A stretch of DNA of 64,000 nt, from the NCBI GenBank assembly GCA_035048485.1, contig CM068584.1:63656420-63720419 (forward strand). Direction: 5' to 3'. The stretch comes from Pteria penguin. Taxonomy: Eukaryota > Mollusca > Bivalvia > Pterioida > Pteriidae. Positions 25,456 to 37,162 of the stretch are shown in pieces. Both the position numbers and the translations under genes were made by a program. The first letter of the stretch is position 1, and every line of letters begins with the position of its first letter. The notes beneath the pieces were generated by a model, which searched no databases, was not told the DNA's origin, and saw only the letters and a list, made by a program, of their open reading frames with translations.

Positions 25456-26219
25456 AACTAATAATACCTACGATTAACGTTTTGGTAAGTATAAAAATGA
25501 GTAATGAAATATTTATATAAAGCACAATTGTATAAAGCAAACAACAATTTAATAATCTTCTATCATAAATAGTGGTAAAAACTTCGGAAATATGCTATTT
25601 GTTCCGTCTTTCGGAATGCGTGAAGCGTTTACCACTTCAAGTGTATAACAAGTAAAACCTGTCGATTTATATATAATAGAGTAAATTACAAGTGGCGACA
25701 CCTATGGTGGCTATATAGACCAGTTATCACGGATGACCTTTGTCTGTTGATTTTTATTTAACTCTCGAGCGAGTTTATTGTATAATTTGTAGAACTATCG
25801 AGTTCTGTTCAGGCAAGCTTGATGTATGCCTTCATGGAGCCGAATTTTCAGTAACTGTTAAGTGATGTGATTTTGGATGGTTTTAAGCCTGTGCTAATCG
25901 AACTGAAGGCATAAGACTTTTCATGGGTATTTTGCGCAAAGCATTATGTGACAGTTTGTGTTCATGTGCCACAAGTGTAAACACCGCGTAATAACGTTCT
26001 ACAATTCGACACGGTAAAACATCGGTGTGCAGTTTGGGGCTGCGACATCGATTATAAACAGGCAGATAAGTAAGATATCTAAAATTATTGATATTTATAA
26101 TCAAGACAAAAATTATACCACTGATCACATTACATTATTAAACTAATATTGATGTTTAAAACAAAAACATTGAGGTTACCGCCATTCATTGTACTTTGTA
26201 GTCAAAGATAGTTTCTCAT

Positions 26220-27900
26220 GTAAAATGGTTCACTATTCCCATCTGCTCTGGACCTGTTTATATTATGTTTTTCTGATGGGTTACTATGCCTCAGTTGCAT
26301 CAGCATGTGGTGACCAATGTAAAAATTGTACTCCATAAATGTCCAAAAGAGCAGTTGTACCAGAGATGGACCAAGCTTGTAAACCGGCAGGGGTTTGTTG
26401 TTACGAAATATACCCGCATTTGCAGCAATCACTTTGTATATTGCCAGCCCAGGGAGCAGGAGCCCTACACTGTATTATACATGGAGGGATAGGAATGTAG
26501 ATCCACTCTTAGTAGAAAGCTTCCTCCCCGCCATGAGATAGAAGTACATGTCCATCAATCAATCTCAGATATTGACCACGATGAAGTAGAATTCTAAGTT
26601 ATTACCAAAACTCCTTGTAATTACCAGAGGAAAATAAATTTACTCGAAGATCAGGTTAAATTGCACACAAGTCAGATTGGAGAACGAGGTGCAGAGGCTG
26701 AGCTTTGAGACATATTTCGAAATCCACTCCATAAAAACTACGACTACCAGGTTAAGGCATACACAGGTATGTGACATTTTCACATGCAATTTATAAATTA
26801 CATTTGTATCTTGAACCTTTTGTTTTTCCGCTTCTTTTAAAAATACAATTTTCCTAGTCCTGGTTCCTTGAAATTTGCCGAACGAACAGTTTTAAAATAT
26901 ACATTTGCACCTATCTCTTATTCCATCTGGACTGAATTATGTTCCATCCAGTGTTGAGGACAGCCTTGACATGCAGTGCAAGACGTATCTGTATTTGTAA
27001 TGTAAATATAGTTAATCAAAGTTAACTGTTGGTTTATAATAACAATCATTTCATACAGGCTAATGTTACAAAACGTGCCAACATTCGTTATGCAATTTGC
27101 ACACATACAACAATTGTGATTATAAACTAACATTACACACAAGATGAAGTTAACATTCACAACTATATGCTGTAAATAAAACTCTCTTATTTCCAGGACT
27201 CTCTTATAATCAATTTTCATGTCTTTAAATGAAGTCGAGGAAGTTGCCTCTAATATGAAGTACTACAAAGGTGAGCAACCGTTAGACGCCAAAATGTACC
27301 AGGAGTCCAGCAAAAGGAAGCCTGAACCCAAGAGGAAACTGAGCATGCAGGATGAATTACTAATGGCACTAATGAAGTTAAGACAGAACCTGAACCATGA
27401 TTTCTTAGCTTGTATTTTTAATGTGGCAGTACACTAGAACGACCTTCATAAGACAGCGTAATCTCGATTCTCTACTCATATTACAAGGTCAGATACACAA
27501 ACAAGGCTCTAGTTGCTTTTTCTTCTGGTGGTACAGTGTCATTTTTGTCAAGTGTTTGTGATTGCGACATGTAAAATGTTGAAGTAGTGCGTCGTTCTGG
27601 TTTTCTTAACAAAGTAAACAAGAATGATCAACATATGGCTTCAGCAACAAGGATGATTTCCTTATTAAAAGGTGCAGACCTCATTTATCCGAAATCCTAA
27701 GAAAAGACACCCAGTTCACAGCATTCAAGAACATAGTGAATGCAGAAATATCAAATGTACGAATTCACATATAGAGAGTTATTGGCCGCATGAAAGATTT
27801 TAGAATACTTGAAGGACCAATTCCCCTGATATTTGCTGATATTGTAGACCAGATTTAAATTGTTTGTAGGTGCTTTGTTGCCTGGTGGGCGTTCTTGTTC
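26220..27900 (+). pseudogene. THAP-domain + DDE_4-type transposase relic
   Basis: An N-terminal piece (26,286-26,492) contains YTRICSNHF, the C-terminal half of a THAP zinc-finger domain, and then EVHVHQSISDIDHDE after a stop. A GT follows YDYQVKAYTG near 26,767, and an acceptor 'ttatttccag' at about 27,196 starts the next block. That block (27,219-27,437) has EVEEVASNMKYYKGEQPLD and KRKLSMQDELLMALMKLR, typical of the region before the DDE catalytic core. Around 27,770-27,860 the frame IERVIGRMKDFRILEG is the DDE_4 C-terminal signature. Several stops and frameshifts lie between, so the gene is dead. Known relatives are PIF/Harbinger-related ISL2EU/IS4EU transposases acting in the nucleus. Confidence 0.7.
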
Positions 27901-28439
27901 CTATAAAATCAAAATATAAACCATTCAATTAAACGAAAACTAAAAGAAAGGCTTGACGTTGATACATGTTTTCATATTTAAGGTTATTTTAACAAATGCC
28001 ATAGTGGTTTGTTCAGCAGCTTAAAGGTATCTCTTTTCAAGTTCAAATCCAGTTCAATATACATTTCCAAAAACACAGTCACACAATGTCCCTGTAAAGT
28101 CATCCTACAATCCGCGTTGATGATCTATGTGTACCTACTGTGCTACCTGGGCAAATGGCACAAATCTTAACTACTTTAGTGTCTTGAAGATGGGATGGGA
28201 AAGGACATTCCTTCACTTTTCAATATTATACAGTATATACTGTGATAAGTTGTTTTTTTTTTAATTGTCCGTAGTATCTGATATAAATTTCAAATAATTA
28301 TTTCTACGGAATATTTAATTAGTAATAAAATAAGTGTGAAAATAGTTTACAACAACACATAATTATGATAAGAGAATATAAAATTGGGTATCTATCATTA
28401 GTTTTACACATTAAAAATCTGCTCACGTTGTGGTACATG

Positions 28440-28800
28440 AAAATACAGAAAAGTGAAAATTAGTCATTCGAGTCATATCTCTCCCCCTTAAAATTTACTT
28501 CATAGCTTTTGCTCTCTACTGATTACCATGAAATTGGTGTCACTAGAAGGAATTTCTCTGGTATCTACTTTATACAAACGCTCTTTCATTACGCTTGATG
28601 TGATTCTACTTTCACGCATATGATACCACAAAACAGACTGACGCTCCCTCTAGTAGCATTGGCAATGTATATTATCTGTCCATTATCTTGTAAGATTGCA
28701 TTTGTGAGTTCTGATTACTAGCTTTGACTTCTACATCTATATCTCGAAGGCCCTTTTCGCTTGTGTGAATTTCTACTGTCTCATTTATAATGAAATATCA
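28440..28800 (-). pseudogene. YqaJ-like nuclease fragment (probable)
   Basis: On minus, just after a stop near 28,660, the frame reads RERQSVLWYHMRESRITSS and continues KERLYKVDTREIPSSDTNF to a stop near 28,500. The W-x-x-x-R-x-x-R-I-T-x-S spacing is the N-terminal signature of YqaJ-type recombinase/nuclease proteins. Known ISL2EU elements pair a THAP/DDE transposase with a YqaJ-like second ORF, and the convergent placement after the 26-28 kb relic fits that layout. Only a fragment remains and the assignment is by motif alone. Confidence 0.45.
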
Positions 28801-29046
28801 GGTTAAATTTGCAAAGCTACTTCCCGCTCTGGACATGGCGAATATAGCAAAATGTTTTTAAGACGGAAATCTTCAAGAGATCTCTGTCGTTGGTGACACA
28901 CAGCTCTAAGGTCATCATTCAGGCGCCTGGTCCAGTGTTATTTGGAGAAGAATCAAAGGCTCCTTTTATCTTCCTTATTTTGATATTTTTTACTGGCTGC
29001 TGGGGTTTTTTTTTTTTTTTGCCATTCGTGTGTTGCTTTTGCGATA

Positions 29047-32000
29047 GGGGAACTTCCCCGAAATTCGGACAGTTCGGCACTTTTCATACTTAACGTCCTG
29101 CCACCTCATTTCCCTCTTACTAACCTAAGCGTTTGCACGTTCCGTCTCAGAACACCAAAAAGAAACGAAAAATCCAGAGATACCCGAAGGGAACTACACA
29201 GTAATAAAGAAGAGTTTAAAGCAGCACGGTTCATGTGATACGGGAAAATTCGGACATTCTGTTAAATTCAGACATCAAGCCTATTTAAAAAAAAAATAAA
29301 TTCCACGTTCATTTCATTCAACAAATGTACACAAAACATCGAATCTCAGTTACTCAGTAAAGTTACTTTCAATTATTATTTCCATTACTACAGTTTCATT
29401 ACTAAAATCCTGTCCAAAATTACAAAGCCTCTGTCAAAGTCCTGAAAACTATGTATCACTAAACACATTTTGCACTGAAAACACATTTGGTTTACGTTTT
29501 CTTTTTCCCTTCACTATTCGCATTTTTTCTTTCTTCATCTTTCACCATTTTCCTTTCTAGTCTCTCTTGTTTCAGTTGTTCTTTCTTTTCTTTTTCTTCT
29601 TTTACTTTTCCGATAATATTTCTGGGGTTGTCAGAAGTCTGTGAGTTGTATTTCTTTTTCTTTTGTTTGTTGGTTTGGTGTCGGTTTTTTTTTTTTTTTT
29701 TTTTTGGAGCTGGAGGTAAGAACAAGCTTTCAACTTCCGCTGTCCAACTCGCAAGTGGTATTTCAGCAATTCCATTTTCGTCAGCAGTGGCTACGCCGTT
29801 AATTTTCCCACTTTGGATTAAATCCAATAATAAAGCTGGATCATCTATTATTGGAGGGTTTTCTATACTTATTGGCGAAACTGGTGTGGATTCTAGTAGA
29901 TCTTGAAGGGCAGGTTGCACTGGTGCGGTACACGTGGCATTACAAGTAGTTGTAGATGTATTTCCTTTCAATGATCGCATTTCATTTTGAGAGATATGGT
30001 CATGAGACTGTGCAGGTTCTGTATTGATTAAAGTGCATTCCTTTTCAAAGGCCAGTGATGGGTCGCACGCAAGTTAGGTATGATGTCTTTGTTTAGTGGA
30101 TAAATGCCAGTGGCTCTGAAGCCATTTGTAAAATTGGAGTTTGACATGGATGATGACCAAGCTTTATTGAAAATACCAGGAAATCTCCATTTATTTATGA
30201 GGTTAGATGGATAAGCTGATAAAAATTCTGTACACGCAAAGTTGTAGGTGGTGTTGAATGAGCCAAACACCGACCGGTCAAGGGGCTGCAAATAGTGAGT
30301 TGTGTGCGGCGGCAACGCTAATACAGCTATTGCGTTTTCTATTGCAGATTCAAGTAATTCTGCACACTCATGGGACCAGTGTCCGTCCATGATTAAAAAT
30401 TGAGGGCGGCAAACCACAATTCTTCATGAATACATCATTGAACCACTGCATTGCTATCTGGTCATTTATCTACCCATTTTCCCGATATGTCCATACTGTT
30501 CCTTCTAGCGCTTCCGCAATATTAAATCCATGGAGCAATTTGGTGTTTGGTTTCTTTGGTGATAAGCCTAAGTGTCATGGAATCGCCGTTCGCATTGCCA
30601 CATACCATGATAGGGGTATTTGCCCGATCGTCACTTGTGCGGCTGATTACACACCGGGCACCATTTTGCGAAACCACTTTATCAGGTGTGTGCTCGAACT
30701 GCTTGCCGCATTCGTCTGCATTCCATATTCAATCTGGATGGTCATGCAATTGCATAATATCAAGGAGTTCTTTCAAGCCGTCAAAGTAATTTCCTACTAC
30801 AACAGGATTCAGCATTCGTGCCCTTACAGTTCCCAATTTTTTCCGGTTTTCTAAGAGCTAGTTCTGGGTGCCTTTTCATAAATCCATTATAAAAGTCCTT
30901 ACCGGGTGCGCCATGCTTAAATCTAGCAACGCCAGTCTTCTGGCATAGAGTTCCAACTTTCAGAAGGAACTTCCGTTTGCACGTACCAAAACCCATGGAC
31001 GCTGCTTTGGTGACCTTGTCAACCAATTCATTTTCCATCTCTTAGATATGGCTCTCGGCCACTTTTGACACCTACTTCTGTCTTTCCACCTTTTTTATCG
31101 GCTAATGTTGATTTCGGTACATTGAATTTTTTTTACGCCTTCCACAAAGACATTCCATTTTGAACAGCCTCCACAGCTTCCCTAAACATTTCATCCGAAT
31201 GTCTGGCATATGAGTTCCTTTTCTTGCTGCCTTTTCCATTTGCATTCCTTCTAGGCACCCTAAAATGTATTTATATTAGGCTAACTATATATGTGTATAA
31301 GTTTAGGGCCAGATTAGGTTAGGAGAAGGGGAAAGGGGGTGGATGGGTGGGTAATTGAATAAGGAGGGCGAAAAGTGAAGGGGAGGGGGCGGGGGCAAGG
31401 GGAGCGGAGACCTGTAAGAAAATGATAGTCCAGAAGGAGAACATCTGAAAATTGAAAATTGTGTGTGCTTAGTGCACGCTGTTCTAAGAGAAAGGGGATC
31501 CAGACAAAGGACAAAAGGGGCAAAGGAAGAGACTGGGTCGGGAGGGGAGAGCCCTATATCAGCCCACCACCACCAAGTGCTACTCACCCGCCTATGATAA
31601 AATTGACTAGAAAATATTGAAGGGCGAGAGAAACCTTAAAAGGATTTATTTAGCCTAGGGGTAAAACGAAAATGGGATGGACTTAAATAAATATTTGGAA
31701 AGGGGGGGGGGGGGGGGTTGGAGGGAAAATGTGGCTAGGGACATTTATTTGATAAATACAATGTTATGGTGATTAGTTATCATGAAAATTCCAAATTTTA
31801 ATAATAAACATTAAGTATGTCTAAAAATAAATTATATTACCAATCAGTAAGACTGTCCGAATTTAAACGTAGACGAAAAAACATTTTCTTGTAATTTCGG
31901 ACACAGGAAAAATGTAACTTCTCGTGATTATTTAGATATATCTAAAAGATACACGCTGAAAAATAAAACAGTGATTAATTTTAAAATAGTAATGAAAGAA

Positions 32001-32303
32001 TTAAAATAAGTTTCATAGAACTTACATGTTGAATATTACTTTTTCGTTGGACGCTCATTCATCAAAACTTTCCCGGGGCTTGACACTTTTCGAGAATCCA
32101 GATATGGTTGTACCGTTCCGGTTTTCTTCTATACTCATACGCATATTTGATAATGTTTCCGCTTTCACAAAACACATTTAGGAACTTGATTAAAGTTTAT
32201 ATATAGGCAACTAAAGAAAAACAAACACACTGGTGAGGGATATTAGCTTTATTTATAGAACTGTCAAAAATTTGCCGATGTCCGTATTTCGGCGAAGTTC
32301 TCC
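29047..32303 (-). mobile_element. Complete but dead pogo-like DNA transposon with TIRs and TA duplications
   Basis: The left terminus is GGGGAACTTCCCCGAAATTC and continues with GGACAGTTCGGCA. The right terminus, read inverted, is GGAGAACTTCGCCGAAATAC and continues with GGACATCGGCAAA. TA lies immediately outside both ends (29,045-29,046 and 32,304-32,305). Within is a minus-strand transposase relic (29,492-31,262). Termini still pair well while the gene is broken, so it may have been mobilised in trans. It lies just downstream of the THAP/DDE relic. A poly-G run at about 31,700 and CT-rich sequence at 31,320-31,590 fill the untranslated part. Confidence 0.88.
29492..31262 (-). pseudogene. pogo/Tigger-type transposase, frameshifted
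   Basis: Reading on minus from 31,262, the HTH_psq domain is visible as REAVEAVQNGMSLWKA, then a stop, then KKFNVPKSTLADKKGG. A CENP-B-type HTH follows at 31,038-30,781 (KHGAPGKDFYNGFMKRHPEL). The DDE domain begins with WNADECGKQF (first Asp) near 30,700. A nonsense codon after TVWTYRENG and a frameshift near 30,417 lead into FLIMDGHWSHE (second Asp) and TTHYLQPLDRSVFGSFN (third Asp) at 30,417-30,028. The C-terminal tail, 29,980-29,492, is lysine-rich (KKKKKKNRHQTNKQKKKK). All three catalytic Asp positions are recognisable but not in one frame. Such enzymes cut and paste their element in the nucleus. This copy cannot encode one. Confidence 0.85.
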
Positions 32304-32305
32304 TA

Positions 32306-34130
32306 CCTGTGGCTTGGACCTGCAAACTACAGTGTAACCTCCAAAGCTAAGACATACTTACAAAAGCTGCGCATTCGGAAAAGAAAATAACAATCTAAAG
32401 ATTAGCACATACAGGCAATCCCAACAATCCTCACAGGTGATATAAAGCAGATACATGTATAAATATATGTGATAAAACATTACATTCTTATCTCGATCTA
32501 TTAAGTCTTGATGAATTTCATTTCAACATGGACATTTTTAAATTACATTTGAAACGACAGAATAACTTCAACATCAGGAGAGACTACATGTATTTTGTCG
32601 AAAGTACTCACCAGGGAAGCGTTTATGTGAAAGTGTGACTACAGCACAGATAGACACATTACAAAGTGGTTCCTATGTGTCGCTATACTTCGGAGACGAC
32701 ACAATAAATCTAGAGATTAAATTATACGTTTTTGGTATCATCAGCAGGCTTTGATAGAGGTGCAAATCAAACAGACAGATTGACAAAGTGATTTCTAAGT
32801 GTGGCAAGTTTTGGACGTGGTATACATAACTGATGAAATCAAACCATTTTTTAAAAGAAACGTGAGATAGTATCAATCATATTGTCAAATATAATTCAAA
32901 TTTCCGAAATAAATCAAGTTTGATGCAGTTATTTATCCTAGATGTTGATTAAACTATACTGATATTAGATAGGCTCAGTCCCTGAGTATATATTGTGAGG
33001 TTGAAAGGCATGGTAAAACAATAACAAGTCCAATATCCATTACTCTGTCCATATATGTTTGAGAGAAAGCGGCTGGTGAAATGCTGGGTGGAGGGGTGGG
33101 TTTATGTGTGTTCCATAAACAAGTACTGACCTTGCACATGTACATTTTAAGGAAAGCACTGAATGATGTGCTTCATTAGTAATCTGCGATAAATTGCTGT
33201 ATATGATTAAAGAATGTAACATAATTATCAGGGCCCAATCTCGGTGTAACATGTGATTATGCAATAATTTTATGCAGGAAGTGTAGGACTTTATCAGTTA
33301 AAATATCATAGTCTGAATTTTCCTAGGTCATATCATATATGGTGCCTGTAGCTTCAATGAAATATACCATGACCATTCATGTTATGATATTCATGTGAAC
33401 AGTAGTCCATGGTATTTGTGGTTGGGAAGACTAGTATATCATGCATATATTTCTTAGATACCTTACATCCTTACATTTTGATTTATTATACTTGTGTGCA
33501 TTTAGGTTCCCACATTCATGGTGTGACATCTAAGGGCTCAAAATCTTTAAAGGAGGGTGAATGGTTGTATTTATCGGGCCACGTGACTGGAGTGGAGTAC
33601 CACAGAATCAGCTCAAACCTAAATTATTGCTTTTTACGAGCTACAGAATATTGCTCTTGTCCTGCTGGGTGTGCTTTTTAGCTTTGGCTCTATCCATGTA
33701 ATACATAGCGTAATATATAATAAGGGGAATACTTAATATTTAAGACACCCCCCCCCCCCTGACTGTGTATATAATTTATTGGACAGTTTATAGATTGTGA
33801 ATCACAGTTTTTAGCTATTTCAAAGTTAAAAAAAAATTAGTAGTAGTAGTATTAAACCATCAATTTATCACAAGCTATGTGGCAGTGAAGTGATAAAATT
33901 GCTTGGTCAATGACACAAGGGAATTACTAGACAATGTATAATAACATGTCAGTTTCTGTTGATGGCTGGCAAAGCTTTCATGTGTTTTGTTTAGTAACGA
34001 GTATGCCCCTCCCCCCATTTGCTTAAACGCATGCACGCATCCTGGGCTGCATGGATTGACAAAGTTCGAATTTATTTCTTAAGAATATTATACCACTCTT
34101 CTAGAAGAGCATGTGCCAACTCATCCATTA
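32306..34130. other. No recognised gene
   Basis: AT-rich sequence with only short open frames lacking family motifs or plausible splice neighbours. It contains a short C-run at about 33,750 and a (TAG)n stretch at about 33,838. It may be the far downstream flank of the minus-strand gene that ends at 36,822. Confidence 0.5.
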
Positions 34131-35260
34131 CTCTCCCAGTCTTCGGCCTACCCCTAATTTTAATTTCTATTCTACTACTAACAGCATTTCTACTATAACC
34201 AATACTACTAGCAATGTTCCTATTTCTAGTCTACTGCTACGTCAATACTGCTTTTTCTACTAATATTTTTACTACTATTATAACAACATCCACTACTATT
34301 ACTGTCTCTAATATCTTTGCTGCCGCTTCTGTACTCTTAGTTCTTCTACTACTAATACTACTACTACCACTAACTTGCTATTACTATTTTTACTACTTTG
34401 ATACTTCTATTTCTAATAGTTCTACTACAAGTACTACTATTACAAATTATCCTCCGAATATTACTTATACCTAAATATATACAATTACTACTACTAGTTA
34501 TACTAATATTGCTATACTATGCATACTAGTACTACTAATACACCTCGTCTCTTTCCTCCTCCTGTTTCTACTACTATTCCTACTTCTAATACTTCAACTA
34601 CTATTTCCATACTGCTAGTTCTAGAACTACTATAACTTATACTTCCTAAAACCATATCTTTGTTCCGCTTCTCTATTTGCCCCAATGCGGATAAAGATAT
34701 GGCGAAACTCCGTAACGGGTCATGTTCTGGTGAACTCCGATTTTCAGCCAATCAGTGGATCGGCTACAGATTCTTCGGAATGAAGTTAACATCCCCAGCG
34801 TGCGTGACCCACAAAGTAGTTTTTGAACAGTGTTTGTTACATATTGCGTCATGATCACGTGCCTAGCCGAGTCATTGATTGGCTAAGGGAAATAACAGTT
34901 TCTGTGACTAAAACGTCATCAGAGTTCGCCAGAACATGACCTCTTACGGGGTTTCGCCAGATCTTTATCCGGAATGGGACAATTACAGAAGCGGGATAAA
35001 GATATGGTTTTAATCATATTGTACTACTTCCAAAGTCACTTCAATACTTCTATCACTATTGCCATTGATACAACTATTATAACTACTGCCACTACTAATA
35101 CGTCTGCATTAATCTCTCGGCTACTCCTAATTCTACTTCACTACTGCTTCTATTACTTCCAACACCATTGCTACCACTACTGCTACACAAATACTACAAA
35201 TTCTACCAATACTGCTGATGCTACTACTACTACTACAGTCACTTATCCTCATCTTAACGC
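34130..35260 (+). repeat. Degenerate TAC/ACT trinucleotide tract
   Basis: About 750 bases of imperfect 'tactactactatt' type repeats lie on both sides of a 364-bp foldback element. Open frames across it (for example 34,214-34,474, rich in T, S and I) are products of the simple repeat and should not be read as genes. Confidence 0.8.
34648..35011. mobile_element. 364-bp foldback MITE inserted in the TAC tract
   Basis: Arms 34,648-34,737 and 34,922-35,011 are 90-base inverted copies differing at roughly ten positions. They begin AAAACCATATCTTT and include 'gcggataaagatatggcga' and 'catgttctggtgaactc'. The 184-base centre is unique. No clear target duplication is visible. Confidence 0.85.
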
Positions 35261-35261
35261 A

Positions 35262-36677
35262 TTCCATATACAGTACATTTCCATGAGATTTGATTCTTTG
35301 GTGTTTGTGTCATAGTCATCTGACATCAGATACTTTCGTGTTTTGCATTTGTGCTATTGTGTCATTTTATGATCATCACTTGTGTTCTGGTGACTCAATG
35401 ATTCATAAGCATTTCTTTTCTTCGTGAGTGACAGGACAAGACACTAAAAAGGTCCATTGTTTAAAGATATTTATAGAAAAATCAAGATGAATTATACAAT
35501 TTTGTAAACAGGAGAAAAATTTAATGTACGAGTCTATACATAAGCATTGATAAATAGTTTAAATATATGAAAACAAATTTACATATGGTCTGTGTAGAAA
35601 TTAAATTATACCTTTGGTAAATAGTTCAAAGATGTGAAAATGAGTTCCCATATACATAAAATTGAAATAACTGGGTTTTTAATTAATGCATTGCCCTTTA
35701 TACCAATTATATAATAACGCGTAAATAAGTCAAATTAAAAAAATGATTTCCATATGCATAAATGTTAAATACCCAAATACTTCAATTGATAGACTTATGG
35801 AATAAACTGCCGTTGATAAATACGATTTAGGTGGATCATATTGTTGTATTTATTGTATAAATTGTTCCAGTAAATTGTAACATCATGTAATCGTTATCTT
35901 TTAAATCGGAGGGTCATCATTATTCGGGGCATTTACAACAAATGCCTTCAATGATACAAAACGTTTAATTAAAATGCGGATTAAACACATTGAATTTTCT
36001 ATTACGTCTAGTTCCAGGTTTAATTGTTCTTCCTTGATAATTTCATTAATTTGGTACATACTCATACTAAAAATGATGAAACGAGAATAAATTATGGTAA
36101 TTCTCAATAACATTCATAATATTACAAATTATGAACATGCATTGGGGAAGTAAGAATCTTCTTGTTGGCTGGCGACATTCACAAGACAATTTCTATATTT
36201 CAACACTGCAGTGGTATAATGGATTTAGACCATGCGTTATACAAAGTGGCATAACGATATCAATTCACTGATTCTGACAGCTGCTTTTCCGTTGACATTT
36301 TATACGACCACAACAAATGCATTCTAACCTAAGTCATCAGTACAACTATAGGTGGTGAGCTATCGGTGCTTACTACTCAATGACGTAGAATCCCATCCTT
36401 GGGTATTATGTACATAATATAAAAATTTCCATGTTCATGCGGAGGCAGTCGTGGATCAATGATGTGCCATTGTGTCAGAAGATTTACTTGTATATGAGTG
36501 TATGGTTCCTTTAAGTAAGGTATAAATAAAGAAGAACAGAATGAATATATAATGTATGACATGTTTTGTTTCGAATTTAACCGTTACTGTATTCGTTACA
36601 CAATTATGACATCACTGCAAAATAAACATAAAACATAAAAATGTGAAATTATCTACAAACCATCTATGATATATCGG
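35262..36677. other. No recognised gene; downstream flank of the minus-strand gene
   Basis: AT-rich sequence with many short frames and no domain motifs. Confidence 0.45.
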
Positions 36678-36683
36678 TTTAAT
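36678..36683 (-). terminator. Possible polyadenylation signal ATTAAA
   Basis: On minus, ATTAAA occurs about 140 bases after the stop codon at 36,822. It is the nearest canonical-variant hexamer I noticed. In AT-rich DNA such words are common, so support is weak. Confidence 0.2.
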
Positions 36684-36821
36684 TGTTATTACAACCTGAA
36701 CAAACATATTGTTTGCTTCTTCTTGGAAAATGCAGACAAGTTCGAGTAGATATAATCCATTTCTTTGAATCTTTGATCATGCCTGTGTCATACAAAATAA
36801 GATATCCATTCCCATTCTTTC

Positions 36822-37162
36822 CTATTTCTTCTTTGCATCTTGTCTAATCCTGTAATGGAACATCTGTTTTTCAAACTCATCCAGGGCTGAGGTATCACAC
36901 TTTGCATTTAGGAGGGCAGTTGCCAGGTTCAACACCTTAATATGGCTTTTTTTCCTATTATTGTCGTACCATTCTTGGAGCATTGTGCGTTTCAATTCAA
37001 CTGTTCTTCCTTTATAATTCTTTACAAGATTCAAAATGGCATTTGCGTTTAATCCTAACTCTAATCCCAGATGGATGTACTCCGTCGATATCCTATCAGC
37101 GACAGCGTGCAGAAGTTCACTGTGAACATCTGTTTGTAAATATGCAGGATCCAAGCCAAAAT
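36822..37162 (-). CDS. Terminal exon: death domain (second)
   Basis: The acceptor 'ttctaaaag' precedes the exon, which begins with two bases of a split codon and then reads FGLDPAYLQTDVHSELLHAV. The pattern HLGLELGL, TMLQEWY and VLNLATALLNA follows the six-helix death fold with its conserved Trp in the fourth or fifth helix region. The frame ends in IRQDAKKK and a stop at 36,822-36,824. Death domains bind other death domains to build signalling complexes. The exon needs a phase-1 donor upstream, which the other death-domain exon (38,554-38,265, ending phase 0) does not provide, so the two cannot be joined directly. It is therefore either spliced from an earlier exon or through one I did not find. 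It was recognised by pattern only. Confidence 0.8.

Larger units (their letters stand above)
19500..25920 (+). repeat. Segment copy C of the three-copy block
   Basis: This is the longest uninterrupted copy. It shares its first part (19.5-20.45 kb) with A, and its middle and end (22.2-25.92 kb) with both A and B in the same order and orientation. 'gggaggcaaatgaaaaagac' at 22,555 matches B at 8627. 'ctcatggagccga'-type sequence at 25,830 matches B at 18,425 and A at 6668. It contains small TIR elements at 22,979-23,414 and 24,633-24,774, a deleted SINE at 23,697-23,792 and the hairpin at 25,376-25,455. No coding sequence is apparent. Confidence 0.55.

Noticed and set aside
29487..29906. Long plus-strand open frame, F/S-rich
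   Set aside because: It is the antisense shadow of the lysine-rich transposase tail of the pogo-like element.
30426..30854. 142-codon plus-strand open frame
   Set aside because: It is antisense to the DDE region; the opposite strand reads the recognisable WNADECGKQF motif.
31303..31590. Proline-rich minus-strand frame
   Set aside because: CT/GA-rich low complexity in the untranslated part of the pogo-like element; no domain, no splice context.
34214..34474. 86-residue T/S/I-rich frame
   Set aside because: It is a translation of the TAC trinucleotide tract.
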